DNA from: Opitutia bacterium
Lineage (GTDB): Bacteria; Verrucomicrobiota; Verrucomicrobiia; Opitutales; UBA953
NCBI GenBank assembly: GCA_947470855.1
Contig: CANIUQ010000013.1
Location: forward strand, 1-45,323
Direction of reading: 5' to 3'
Length of the DNA: 45,323 nt
Positions within the stretch are counted from its first letter, which is position 1. Each line of letters starts with the position of its first letter. Positions 31,369 to 43,431 of this stretch are shown here, piece by piece. The position numbers and the translations under genes were made by a program. A model generated the notes under the pieces. The model was not told the origin of the DNA, did not search any database, and was given only the letters and a program-made list of their open reading frames with translations.

Positions 31369-32799
31369 TTAAGTGGCAAAAACCCAGGTGTCTTTGCTGC
31401 CCCCTCCTTGCGAGGAATTAACCACGAGAGAGCCACGTTTGAGAGCCACGCGGGTTAATCCGCCTGGAAGAACTTTTACGGTGTCACCCCAAAGAACAAA
31501 GGGACGGAGATCAACGTGTCGTCCTTCAATGCCACTCTCGACGAGCGTGGGATGTTGAGAAAAGTTTACCACGGGTTGCGCAATGTAGTTTCGCGGCGTG
31601 GCGATGATTTTTTGACGAAACTCTTCAATCTGCTCCTTGGTTGAAGCAGGCCCAATAAGCATACCATAACCACCGCTCTCGTTGGCCGCTTTAACAACCA
31701 ATTGAGGCAGATTATCTAAAATATATTTTTTATCTGAGTCTCTCCAAGCTAAGTAGGTTGGCACTTGGTCGAGAATGGGTTCTTGGCAGAGATAATATCG
31801 AATCATCTCGGGAACGTAGGCATAGGTGACTTTATCATCGGCAACGCCTGTACCAATCGCATTCGCCAGAGCGACATTTCCTCGACGTACGGCATCGACC
31901 AATCCTGGGACACCTAGGCAGGAGTCCTTGCGAAAAACTTGTGGGTCGAGGAAGTCATCATCGATTCGACGATAGATAACATCGACTTGGCGCAAGCCCC
32001 GCGTGGTACGCATATAAACGAACCCATCGAGAGCAATCAGGTCTCTGCCTTCGACTATTTCGATACTCATTTGTCGAGCGAGGAACGAGTGCTCGAAGTA
32101 AGCGCTATTGTGAACGCCTGGAGTAAGAAGAACGATGTTCGGATTGGGGTTTTCGCGAGGGGCGATATGTCGAAGGGTCGCCAGTAGGTCAGCGGGGTAA
32201 GTATCAACCGATCGAACGCCCCCACCGAAAAGGTGAGGGAAGACTCGTTTCATTGCGGCACGATTTTCTAAGACATATGAAACACCAGAAGGACATCGGC
32301 CATTGTCCTCAAGTACCAGATATCTTCCGTCAATATCGCGAATTAAATCAGTCCCGCAGATATGAATATAGGCATCCTTAGGAATCGAAACTCCCATGAA
32401 TTCAGGTCGAAAATGGGCAGCACTGTAAACGACTTCTTTGGGGATGATGCCATCCTTGATGATGCGTTGCTCGTGATAAACATCGTACAAAAAAAGATTT
32501 AGAGCCGTTATTCGTTGAACCAATCCTGCCTCAATCGTTTCCCATTCAGGGGCTGGAATAACCCGGGGAAAGGGATCAAAAGGGAAAACACGCTCGGTCC
32601 CTTTTTCATCACCATAAACGGTAAAAGTGATTCCTTGTTTAAGGAAAAGAAGTTCTAGGCTTCGAATCTTTGTTTTTAACTCATCATGAGAGAGAGAGGA
32701 GAGTCGATCGACGATGGTTTTGTAGTAGGGTCTCACTTTCCCTGACTCATCCATTAATTCATCGAAAAGTTTGTTAGGCTTATAGTCCTTGAGAAGCAT
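31369..32799 (-). CDS. Circularly permuted ATP-grasp type 2 protein (DUF404/DUF407)
   Basis: 476 residues, usual length. Visible blocks are [95 protein letters not shown] and GGYGMLIGP. They match the circularly permuted ATP-grasp family predicted to form amide bonds. It heads the cassette with the alpha-E protein and transglutaminase. The 112 bases upstream separate it from the sigma factor gene, with no clear terminator seen. The substrate is unknown; a peptide- or amide-ligase role is inferred from the fold and the neighbours. Confidence 0.92.
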   Translation of the reverse strand: MLLKDYKPNKLFDELMDESGKVRPYYKTIVDRLSSLSHDELKTKIRSLELLFLKQGITFTVYGDEKGTERVFPFDPFPRVIPAPEWETIEAGLVQRITALNLFLYDVYHEQRIIKDGIIPKEVVYSAAHFRPEFMGVSIPKDAYIHICGTDLIRDIDGRYLVLEDNGRCPSGVSYVLENRAAMKRVFPHLFGGGVRSVDTYPADLLATLRHIAPRENPNPNIVLLTPGVHNSAYFEHSFLARQMSIEIVEGRDLIALDGFVYMRTTRGLRQVDVIYRRIDDDFLDPQVFRKDSCLGVPGLVDAVRRGNVALANAIGTGVADDKVTYAYVPEMIRYYLCQEPILDQVPTYLAWRDSDKKYILDNLPQLVVKAANESGGYGMLIGPASTKEQIEEFRQKIIATPRNYIAQPVVNFSQHPTLVESGIEGRHVDLRPFVLWGDTVKVLPGGLTRVALKRGSLVVNSSQGGGSKDTWVFAT

Positions 32800-32911
32800 G
32801 CTCTTTTCTGAGCATAGTCCTTGCCACCGAGTCTAGGTCACCAATGTGTCTAAAAAAAGGCAGATTATCTCACTAACTTTGAGCACCGAGGACTAGAACT
32901 GGTCAATTGAC

Positions 32912-33982
32912 TTAAAGTCCTTCGCGATGAGGTCTTTCGGGAACCTTAGCACCCTTGGAGCGGAAAAATTCGCTTAAAACCTCAGCCCGGGCATCTGCCA
33001 ACTTGTTTTTTCGCACATCCTCGGGGGTTAGTAATTTTTGCCGCTCTGTCAAAATGCGACGTAATTGCATCAAGGCGCTCTGTTGTAATTGGCGAACGCG
33101 CTCACGGGTGAGTTTAAATTTTTCTCCAATTTCTTCGAGGGTCAGTGGGCTCTCTCCGCTTAAGCCAAAACGCAGGGTAATCACTTCGGCTTCACGTGGG
33201 TCGAGTCTAGCCAGCATTTCATTGATTTCGGAAACGTCGGACTTGCCACGCAAGTTTTCGAAGGGCGTACGCGCACTCTCATCTTTAACCAAGTCGCCTA
33301 AGGTGGATTCGCCTTCTTCACCCACGGGTTGATCCAGTGAGGCCGCACGATTGGCGACGGATTTCATGTGCACGACTTTAGCGATAGGAATTTCCATCGC
33401 TAAGGCGATTTCCTCATTGGAAGGTTCGCGCTCTAGTTCCTTGGTCAATTGTGCGATGACGCGACGCATCTGTGAGATGCGATCCACCATATGAACGGGC
33501 AAGCGAATGGTTTTGCCGCTCGAAGCGAGAGCGCGTTTAATCGCCTGTTTAATCCACCAAGCCGCATAGGTGCTAAGCTTTCCCCCTTTATCGGGGTCGA
33601 AACGCTCCACGGCTTTAATGAGACCAAAATTGCCTTCACTGATGAGATCCATCAGCGGCAGACCAAAATTATCATAGTCTTTGGCGATACGCACCACGAG
33701 ACGAAGATTCGCCTGAATCATTTGTTGGCGTGCCGCTTCGTCACCCTTGAGAATGCGTCGAGCGAGAGCTGTTTCTTGTTCAAGGGTGAGCAAGGGAGTT
33801 TTACCGATTTGATCGAGATAACTACGAATCGGTGAGCGCTCGTCTGGCGAAAGGGTTTCCCAAGATTCTCCGGGCTCTAGGGGGTCATCTGTCGATGCGG
33901 GCACAGCGGGAGACTGTGGTTCTAGTTTTTTAACAGGAGAACCAAGCAACTTATCTTTTTTGGAGTGCTTGGATTTGGCCAT
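32912..33982 (-). CDS. Sigma-70 family RNA polymerase sigma factor, lacking region 1.1
   Basis: 356 residues. Region 1.2 is at about 48-80 (SPIRSYLDQIGKTPLLT), region 2 at about 85-160 (LRLVVRIAKDY, DLISEGNFGLIKAVERFD, TYAAWWIKQAIKRALA), region 3 follows, and region 4.2 has LTLEEIGEKFKLTRERVRQL. The basic N-terminus (~45 residues) is disordered and lacks acidic region 1.1, so it is closest to group 2 sigma factors. In region 2.4 the Gln of the -12 contact is kept, but the residue matching E. coli Thr440 is Lys. It starts four bases after trpE, suggesting co-transcription. Which promoters it reads is unknown. Confidence 0.92.
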   Translation of the reverse strand: MAKSKHSKKDKLLGSPVKKLEPQSPAVPASTDDPLEPGESWETLSPDERSPIRSYLDQIGKTPLLTLEQETALARRILKGDEAARQQMIQANLRLVVRIAKDYDNFGLPLMDLISEGNFGLIKAVERFDPDKGGKLSTYAAWWIKQAIKRALASSGKTIRLPVHMVDRISQMRRVIAQLTKELEREPSNEEIALAMEIPIAKVVHMKSVANRAASLDQPVGEEGESTLGDLVKDESARTPFENLRGKSDVSEINEMLARLDPREAEVITLRFGLSGESPLTLEEIGEKFKLTRERVRQLQQSALMQLRRILTERQKLLTPEDVRKNKLADARAEVLSEFFRSKGAKVPERPHREGL

Positions 33983-33986
33983 GAAA

Positions 33987-35483
33987 TTAAGATTTTAACC
34001 CAGAGGCTAACCCTAAAGCGCGTAGCACGCTCTTGGATTTGTTTATGGTTTCTTCATATTCCAGTTGAGGAACCGAATCAGCGACGACTCCAGCGCCCGC
34101 TTGGATACTGGCCACTCCTTTACGCAAAGAAGCGGTGCGAATCACGATACACGAATCGTGAGCTCCATCGAACCCAAAATAACCTACCGCGCCACCGTAA
34201 ATACCTCGCCGTTCGCCTTCTAATTCTGAGATGATTTGCATCGCGCGAATTTTGGGTGCACCCGAGAGTGTTCCAGCAGGGAAGGTGGCTCGAAACAAAT
34301 CAAAGGCGTCGTATGGTTTTGCGAGTTCGCCTTCCACTTGAGAGACGATGTGCATCACGTGAGAGTAACGTTCAACGATGGCATAATCTGGAACGCTGAC
34401 TGAACCAGGAATACAAACTCGTCCAAGGTCATTGCGGGCAAGGTCTACGAGCATCAAATGCTCGGAACGTTCTTTAGGGTCGGCGAGTAATTCGGCCTCG
34501 AGCTTGCGATCAGCTATTTCATCGAGGCCTCGAGGGCGTGTACCTGCGATAGGACGAATTTCACAACGTCGACCCGTTAGGCGAACATTCACTTCGGGCG
34601 AGGCACCTACGACATCAAAACCAAGTTTCGTCTCAATGACGAACATGTAGGGCGAGGGATTTACCTGACGAAGTACGCGATAGAGGTCGAGAGGTTCGCC
34701 TTGGAAAGGGACATCGGTGCGTCGTGAGAGAACCACTTGAACGCAGTCTCCAGCTTTGATGTATTCTTGGGTGTGTTTTACAGCGGCCTCAAAATCAGCT
34801 TGATTGATATTGGCTTTGCCTTGTGCGAAATCGGCCGAAGAGGGTAACTCCGCTGCCACGGCAGCCCTAGGGCCAGTCACGACTTGGCGTAGTTTTTCTA
34901 GTTCATTTTTCGCAACGGCAAATGCCTCATCCGCTTTGTCGGGTGAAGAAATATGAGCATTGACGATTAACCGGAGAGTTTGGCGGGCATTATCGAACGC
35001 TACCAATCGATCCACTAAGAGAAAATGAAGAAGAGGCGTTCCTGCAGAATCTTTTTTAGGACAAGGAACTGTTGGCTCGATACGATGAATATACTCGTAT
35101 CCAACCATACCGACCATTCCGCCGACGAAAGGAGGAAGACCAGGAACCTTGGCGACACGAAGTCCAGAAACATGTTTTTTAATGAGCTCCAATGGGTCCC
35201 TGGGTGTGGGTAAGGTTTCTTTTTTACCATCTCGATGCGTTACTTCTGTTCGATCTTCCCAGGCGGTGATGGTTAAGGCCGGAGCTGCTCCACAAAAACT
35301 GTAACGTCCAATATGTTCTCCACCAGTGACGGATTCAAAAAGGAAACTCGCCCCCAGTGTGCGTAATCGTGCATAGACCGAAACGGGTGTCTCTAAATCG
35401 GCCATTAAATCCAGACACACGGGTACAACGTCAGCGTTGCGGGCTAACTCACGAAAAGTCGATGCGTCGGGAATGAGACTCAC
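33987..35483 (-). CDS. trpE: Anthranilate synthase component I
   Basis: 498 residues with a GTG start at 35483. It makes anthranilate from chorismate with the glutamine amidotransferase TrpG, the first step of tryptophan synthesis. Chorismate-binding signatures are complete: GTRPRGLDE, ERSEHLMLVDLARNDLGRVC, PAGTLSGAPKIRAMQII and GGAVGYFGFDG. Length and the N-terminal extension separate it from pabB. No trpG or other trp genes lie beside it; the next gene downstream, four bases away, is a sigma factor. No attenuator-like leader peptide was seen in the 78 bases upstream. Confidence 0.93.
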   Translation of the reverse strand: MSLIPDASTFRELARNADVVPVCLDLMADLETPVSVYARLRTLGASFLFESVTGGEHIGRYSFCGAAPALTITAWEDRTEVTHRDGKKETLPTPRDPLELIKKHVSGLRVAKVPGLPPFVGGMVGMVGYEYIHRIEPTVPCPKKDSAGTPLLHFLLVDRLVAFDNARQTLRLIVNAHISSPDKADEAFAVAKNELEKLRQVVTGPRAAVAAELPSSADFAQGKANINQADFEAAVKHTQEYIKAGDCVQVVLSRRTDVPFQGEPLDLYRVLRQVNPSPYMFVIETKLGFDVVGASPEVNVRLTGRRCEIRPIAGTRPRGLDEIADRKLEAELLADPKERSEHLMLVDLARNDLGRVCIPGSVSVPDYAIVERYSHVMHIVSQVEGELAKPYDAFDLFRATFPAGTLSGAPKIRAMQIISELEGERRGIYGGAVGYFGFDGAHDSCIVIRTASLRKGVASIQAGAGVVADSVPQLEYEETINKSKSVLRALGLASGLKS

Positions 35484-35561
35484 GTTAGAAAGATGGGCAA
35501 TAATAACGGTAAAGGGAAACCATTAACCTAACGATAGAATAAAAGTTCAATTTTAAATGGA

Positions 35562-36461
35562 TTACCCTTGAGTTTTACCCTGCCAGCGCCCCCAGAGTGA
35601 CAGGGGAAGGAGGCGTCGGGAGTCCTCTTGTCGTAAAGCCAATTCACCAATATCAATCCTGCCGCCTAATCCTTGAGTGCTTTCTTCCAATAAATTATAG
35701 CACAAGATGGACGAGGCATCGATGGTGTAGACGGTTAATAGAATAAATTTTGCCTGAGGTGAGAGTAGTTCCCTGCAACTACGCAAGAGGGGGGCTAAAT
35801 CTCGTTCCACTTTCCAAAATTCACCAGTGGGACCCCGACCAAAAGCAGGGGGATCCAACAAAATGGCCTCGTATTGATTACCGCGTTTAATTTCACGTTT
35901 TACGAATGTCGGAGCATCTTCGATAATCCATCGAATGGGCTCCTGACTCATTCCAGAAATCTCTTGATTACGACGACCCCAGGCGACCGCTGGCTTGGAG
36001 GCATCGACATGAGTGACACTCCAACCAGCTTGGGCGGCGACCAAGGAGGCCACTCCTGTGTAACCAAATAAATTGAGCAATCGAGGGCGTGGAGTTGCCG
36101 TATGCTTTTGTTCAGCCAGCCATTTCCAATGCGGTGACTGTTCGGCAAAAACTCCGAATTGCTTGGAGTTGTCCATGAACCGTAGTTGTAATTTTAATTT
36201 ACCGAGTTGGGTTTCCCATTCGCGCGGACAGTGGGCATGTAATTTCCAGCGACCTTCTCGGCCTCCTTCTTCATGCACTGCCACGGCCTTGCTCCATTCG
36301 GCGGGGGGTAGACTCTTTTTCCACCAAGCCTTGGGCTCGCTCCGCACCATGCGCACGCCACCAATCTCTTCTAGTTTCAGGCCATCACCCGAATCCAAGA
36401 GACAATGGTTTTTCCATTCACTGACTAGAACTTTGATATCCACAACGTCAATGTGAGCCAT
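35562..36461 (-). CDS. RlmI/RlmK-like SAM-dependent methyltransferase (COG1092)
   Basis: 299 residues from the ATG at 36461 (MAHIDVVDIKVLVSEW), because an earlier start would extend across the divergent GH13 gene region. SAM motif I is LNLFGYTGVASLVAAQAG, motif II VTHVDASKPAV, and the catalytic-region motif IV is LLDPPAFGRG. This family methylates 23S rRNA, but this copy is shorter than RlmI and lacks the N-terminal PUA domain. The RNA target is unknown. It is divergent from the GH13 gene; the two starts are about 66 bases apart. Confidence 0.85.
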   Translation of the reverse strand: MAHIDVVDIKVLVSEWKNHCLLDSGDGLKLEEIGGVRMVRSEPKAWWKKSLPPAEWSKAVAVHEEGGREGRWKLHAHCPREWETQLGKLKLQLRFMDNSKQFGVFAEQSPHWKWLAEQKHTATPRPRLLNLFGYTGVASLVAAQAGWSVTHVDASKPAVAWGRRNQEISGMSQEPIRWIIEDAPTFVKREIKRGNQYEAILLDPPAFGRGPTGEFWKVERDLAPLLRSCRELLSPQAKFILLTVYTIDASSILCYNLLEESTQGLGGRIDIGELALRQEDSRRLLPLSLWGRWQGKTQG

Positions 36462-36527
36462 AGTCGGCTCGGAGTGAAGCCCGCTTTTGCTCGCCAACGA
36501 TTTCTTTGCCCTCATCAATCTTTGTCG

Positions 36528-40015
<3,488 letters not shown>

Positions 40016-40037
40016 GGTTTACTGAGATTGATTTGCG

Positions 40038-40064
40038 ACAGGCGACCCTTGGGTCGCCTGTTTT
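40038..40064 (+). terminator. Terminator after gap
   Basis: ACAGGCGACCC and GGGTCGCCTGT form an 11-bp perfect stem with only TT between (so a four-base loop in practice), then a T-rich tail. It lies 22 bases after the gap stop and before pgk. Confidence 0.9.
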
Positions 40065-40168
40065 GTTTTAGGGAATAAAAAGGGGCAGAGTAGGGTAGAA
40101 TTGGCATTACAGTTGCTTTATTCTTCCCACGGACAGGAGAACTCTTTTCTCTGCTATCCTTTACCACC

Positions 40169-41413
40169 ATGCCTGCTCTCTCCCTTCGCGACCTCGGTTC
40201 CCTCTCTGGCAAGTGCGTGCTTGTCCGCGTCGACTTTAATGTCCCGCAAGATAAAAAAACCGGGGCCATTACCAATACTCAGCGTATTGCTGCGGCATTA
40301 CCCACGATTCGATTCTTGCTCGAAGCAGGTGCTTCTCTGGTTCTGATGTCTCACCTTGGACGTCCTGATGGCAAAGTGGTGGAAAAGTTTTCCCTTCGTC
40401 CTGTAGCCGTTGAATTAGAAAAACTCTTAGGTCGCCCCGTTAAGTTTATTTCCTCGTGCGTCGGCGCTGAAGCCGAGTCTGCGGCGAAAGCACTCAAGGC
40501 TGGTGAGGTTTTACTTTTGGAAAATTTACGTTTTCACATCGAAGAAGAAGGAAAAGTAAAACTCGAAGACGGCACTTCGATGAAAGCCGATCCTGCTCGT
40601 GTCGCTGAATTCAGGGCCTCCCTTTCACGTTTGGGCGATGTTTATGTGAACGATGCCTTTGGCACGGCACACCGCGCCCATTCTTCGATGGTGGGAGTTA
40701 ATTTACCCCGAAAGGCAGCGGGCTTCTTACTGGAGGCTGAGTTGAAAGCCTTCGATACTGTGTTGCACAACCCCCAGCGTCCTCTCTTGGCGATTTTGGG
40801 TGGAGCTAAGATTGCTGATAAGATTCCTCTCATTCGTAATCTTATCGAAAAAGCAGACGAGATTATCATCGGTGGCGGTATGGCTTACACTTTCCGAAAG
40901 GTTTGTGATGGAATGGATATTGGTAACTCTCTGTTTGACGCTGAGGGGGCTAAAATTGTCGCTGAGCTTTTAGAAAAAGCGAAAGCACGTGGCGTTAAGG
41001 TAACCTTGCCAGTTGATTTTATCTGTGGCGACAAATTCTCCCCCGATGCAAATACACAACCAGCGACGATGGCTTCGGGTATTCCCGCAGGTTGGGAAGG
41101 AATGGATGCTGGTCCTGAATCGATTAAACTTTATCAAGCAGCGATCGGTCGAGCGGGTACGATTATCTGGAATGGCCCCTGTGGTGTTTTTGAATTCGAA
41201 AAGTTCGCCCAAGGTACCAAAGCAATGGCCCAGGCTGTGGCCGAAGCGACTGCGCGAGGTGTTATTACCATTGTTGGAGGTGGCGATACTGCAACCGCAG
41301 CGAAGAAATTCGGCGTCGACACCAAAGTGACTCACTGTTCCACGGGTGGTGGCGCTTCGCTGGAATATTTAGAAGGAAAGGCCTTGCCTGGCGTGGTTGC
41401 TCTTTCCCAATAA
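40169..41413 (+). CDS. pgk: Phosphoglycerate kinase
   Basis: 414 residues. It transfers phosphate from 1,3-bisphosphoglycerate to [44 protein letters not shown] and [16 protein letters not shown] are all in place. The start ATG follows a pyrimidine-rich stretch with no Shine-Dalgarno sequence. It is co-transcribed with tpiA, which begins 19 bases after the stop. Confidence 0.97.
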   Translation: MPALSLRDLGSLSGKCVLVRVDFNVPQDKKTGAITNTQRIAAALPTIRFLLEAGASLVLMSHLGRPDGKVVEKFSLRPVAVELEKLLGRPVKFISSCVGAEAESAAKALKAGEVLLLENLRFHIEEEGKVKLEDGTSMKADPARVAEFRASLSRLGDVYVNDAFGTAHRAHSSMVGVNLPRKAAGFLLEAELKAFDTVLHNPQRPLLAILGGAKIADKIPLIRNLIEKADEIIIGGGMAYTFRKVCDGMDIGNSLFDAEGAKIVAELLEKAKARGVKVTLPVDFICGDKFSPDANTQPATMASGIPAGWEGMDAGPESIKLYQAAIGRAGTIIWNGPCGVFEFEKFAQGTKAMAQAVAEATARGVITIVGGGDTATAAKKFGVDTKVTHCSTGGGASLEYLEGKALPGVVALSQ

Positions 41414-41432
41414 CTCTCGTCTTTTATTTACT

Positions 41433-42209
41433 ATGTCAAAACGCACACCTCTCATTGCTGGTAACTGGAAAATGAACAAGACGGCCACCGAGGGCGTCGA
41501 GTTAGTTAAAGAAATCGCCGCTGCTGTTGGCACGGAGTCCTCTGTCAATGTCCTGCTCTGCCCACCTTTTACTGCTTTGAGTGCAGTCGGTTCTGCCGTA
41601 GAGGGGACCCACTTGGGCCTTGGTGCTCAAAATATGCACGATAAGGTAAGTGGTGCTTTTACGGGGGAAATCTCTGCCTCGATGTTGCGCGATCTTTACG
41701 TAACCCACGTGATTTTAGGTCATAGCGAGCGTCGTAGTATCTTTGGAGAGAATGATGCTTTTATTAATCGCAAAGTATTGGCTGCATTATCTGCATCACT
41801 GAAACCAATACTATGTGTCGGTGAATTACTTTCCGAGCGTGAGGCTAATCAAACGATGGAGGTTGTACGTCGTCAGATTGAACAAGGACTTGCTGGAGTT
41901 CCTGCTGCCAAAGCAGAAAATGTTGTTATTGCATACGAACCTGTTTGGGCGATTGGCACAGGCAAAACTGCTACCCCTGCCATGGCACAAGAGGTTCACG
42001 CCTTTATCCGTAAGCTTTTAGCACAACAGTTTGGAGCAGAGACCGCATCGCGTATCCTTATTCTTTATGGAGGATCAATGAAGCCTGATAACGCCGATGC
42101 TCTTCTTGCTGAGCAGGATATCGATGGAGGCCTCATTGGCGGTGCTTCTCTGGAAGCCAAAAGCTTTGTCGAGTTAGTTCAAATTGCTGCCAAATCTCTT
42201 CGCGACTAA
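41433..42209 (+). CDS. tpiA: Triosephosphate isomerase
   Basis: 258 residues from the ATG at 41433 (family start RTPLIAGNWKMN); an earlier in-frame ATG lies inside pgk. It interconverts dihydroxyacetone phosphate and glyceraldehyde-3-phosphate. The catalytic Lys is in GNWKMN, His97 in ILGHSERR and Glu169 in AYEPVWAIGTGK. SecG often follows tpiA in other bacteria but is absent here; a non-coding region follows instead. Confidence 0.97.
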   Translation: MSKRTPLIAGNWKMNKTATEGVELVKEIAAAVGTESSVNVLLCPPFTALSAVGSAVEGTHLGLGAQNMHDKVSGAFTGEISASMLRDLYVTHVILGHSERRSIFGENDAFINRKVLAALSASLKPILCVGELLSEREANQTMEVVRRQIEQGLAGVPAAKAENVVIAYEPVWAIGTGKTATPAMAQEVHAFIRKLLAQQFGAETASRILILYGGSMKPDNADALLAEQDIDGGLIGGASLEAKSFVELVQIAAKSLRD

Positions 42210-42498
42210 TCAGATTTTTAGAGAGTTCAGTCTGTGATTAGTCCCACAAGGGCTAATCACGCATTTAACTAATAGTTCACAAAACCATTTTGTGCCGTTT
42301 TGTTAGTTTTTTAACAAACAACACTATTGGTTGGTGTTATAAGTTAATGTATATCAGTAATTTAAGAACTTATTTTTAATTCTATTAACAGTTTATCCCT
42401 ATTTTGGGCACAGGTTACTCCATAAAATGACCAAAAAACGGGCTAAAATTGGGTTGCGAAGGGGTTCTCGTTTTCGTGCCTCTGTATGGTAAATTCCT
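42210..42498. promoter_or_regulatory. AT-rich regulatory region before the alternative complex III operon
   Basis: 289 non-coding bases. A hairpin GTGATTAG/CTAATCAC (42234-42241 and 42253-42260, inner CCC/GGG) lies just after tpiA and may help end its transcript, although no T-tract follows. A second inverted repeat, TTTGTTA/TAACAAA (42299-42305 and 42312-42318), could be an operator or terminator. The rest is AT-rich and should contain the act operon promoter; no confident -10/-35 pair was found. Confidence 0.45.
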
Positions 42499-42693
42499 AT
42501 GAGCGAGCAACCCACCTCCCGAGAGAAGTTTTTAGCCCAAGCCGGTGCAGCCGTGGCATCGGTTTTGACTCTCGGTTTTTTGTCCAAAGCTCCATCTCTA
42601 ACGCCGGCATCTGCTTCTTCGATTTCATCTGAATCTGAAACTTTCTCTGCTCAGCCCGAAAAGCGGGCTATTCCTCGTAACTCCAAGCAATAA
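42499..42693 (+). CDS. Small hypothetical membrane protein at the head of the act operon
   Basis: 64 residues. A hydrophobic segment (about 13-29, AQAGAAVASVLTLGFLS) follows the charged start MSEQPTSREKF and precedes a Ser/Pro-rich tail ending PRNSKQ. It begins with a plausible ATG and stops 21 bases before actA. No homolog was recognised. It could be a small subunit or leader of alternative complex III, or a non-functional ORF. Confidence 0.5.
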   Translation: MSEQPTSREKFLAQAGAAVASVLTLGFLSKAPSLTPASASSISSESETFSAQPEKRAIPRNSKQ

Positions 42694-42714
42694 TTTATCT
42701 CGCTCGAAAATCTG

Positions 42715-43416
42715 ATGCGTAAACTCATTGAATTTTTAAAAGGACCTGCACCGCGCGGCAATTTTTTCCGTCGTTCAGCCAACACGGTGCCATTTCAGGT
42801 TCTCGTTTGTCTCACGGTTACTGTCTTACTGGTTATCGCTGCCATTAATCACTACGCGACCAATAAGTATTTAAATGTTGGGTATACTCCTGACCAGCCG
42901 GTTGCCTTTGATCACTCTTTCCACTCCGGACCGGATTCTGTTTTGGGTTTGGATTGTCGTTACTGTCATAATTTTGTCGATCGCTCGGGTCACTCCAATG
43001 TGCCTAGCACCAATACCTGTTGGAACTGCCATAGTCAGGTTAAGCCAGATAGCCCAGCCCTTGCCTTGATTCGTCGCAGTATTGAAACGGGTGAGCCAGT
43101 CCGATGGGTTAAGGTGCATAAAGTTCCCGACTACGTTTATTTTAATCACGCGGTACATATCAACCGAGGCGTCAGTTGTGTTGAATGCCACGGTCGAGTG
43201 GACCAACAAGAAGTCGTGGGTCAGCATAAATCTTTAAACATGTCTTTCTGTCTCGATTGCCACCGCAATCCCGAGAAAGTGCTTCGTCCTCTGGATAAAG
43301 TTACGGATCTCGCTTGGAAGGCTGAATCTCCTGCAGCTCAAGCCGCCCAAGGCACAAAGTTTGTGCACGATTGGAAAGTTAACCCACCACAAAGCTGCTC
43401 AGGCTGTCACCGCTAA
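42715..43416 (+). CDS. actA: Alternative complex III pentaheme cytochrome c subunit ActA
   Basis: 233 residues. A membrane anchor (about 27-48) near the N-terminus places the heme domain in the periplasm. Five CxxCH sites are present with first Cys at 81 (CRYCH), 102 (CWNCH), 155 (CVECH), 179 (CLDCH) and 228 (CSGCH). The family signatures FDHSFHSGPDSVLGLDCRYCHNFV and SVPSTNTCWNCH-like context match ActA. It receives electrons in menaquinol oxidation by alternative complex III, which replaces the cytochrome bc1 complex. ActB follows after 15 bases. Confidence 0.95.
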   Translation: MRKLIEFLKGPAPRGNFFRRSANTVPFQVLVCLTVTVLLVIAAINHYATNKYLNVGYTPDQPVAFDHSFHSGPDSVLGLDCRYCHNFVDRSGHSNVPSTNTCWNCHSQVKPDSPALALIRRSIETGEPVRWVKVHKVPDYVYFNHAVHINRGVSCVECHGRVDQQEVVGQHKSLNMSFCLDCHRNPEKVLRPLDKVTDLAWKAESPAAQAAQGTKFVHDWKVNPPQSCSGCHR

Positions 43417-43431
43417 GCTTCATTTATCTCA

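Noticed and set aside
31364-31436. 24-residue N-terminal extension of the alpha-E protein
   Set aside because: It overlaps the end of the ATP-grasp gene and the family begins at MMLSRVADHQYW.
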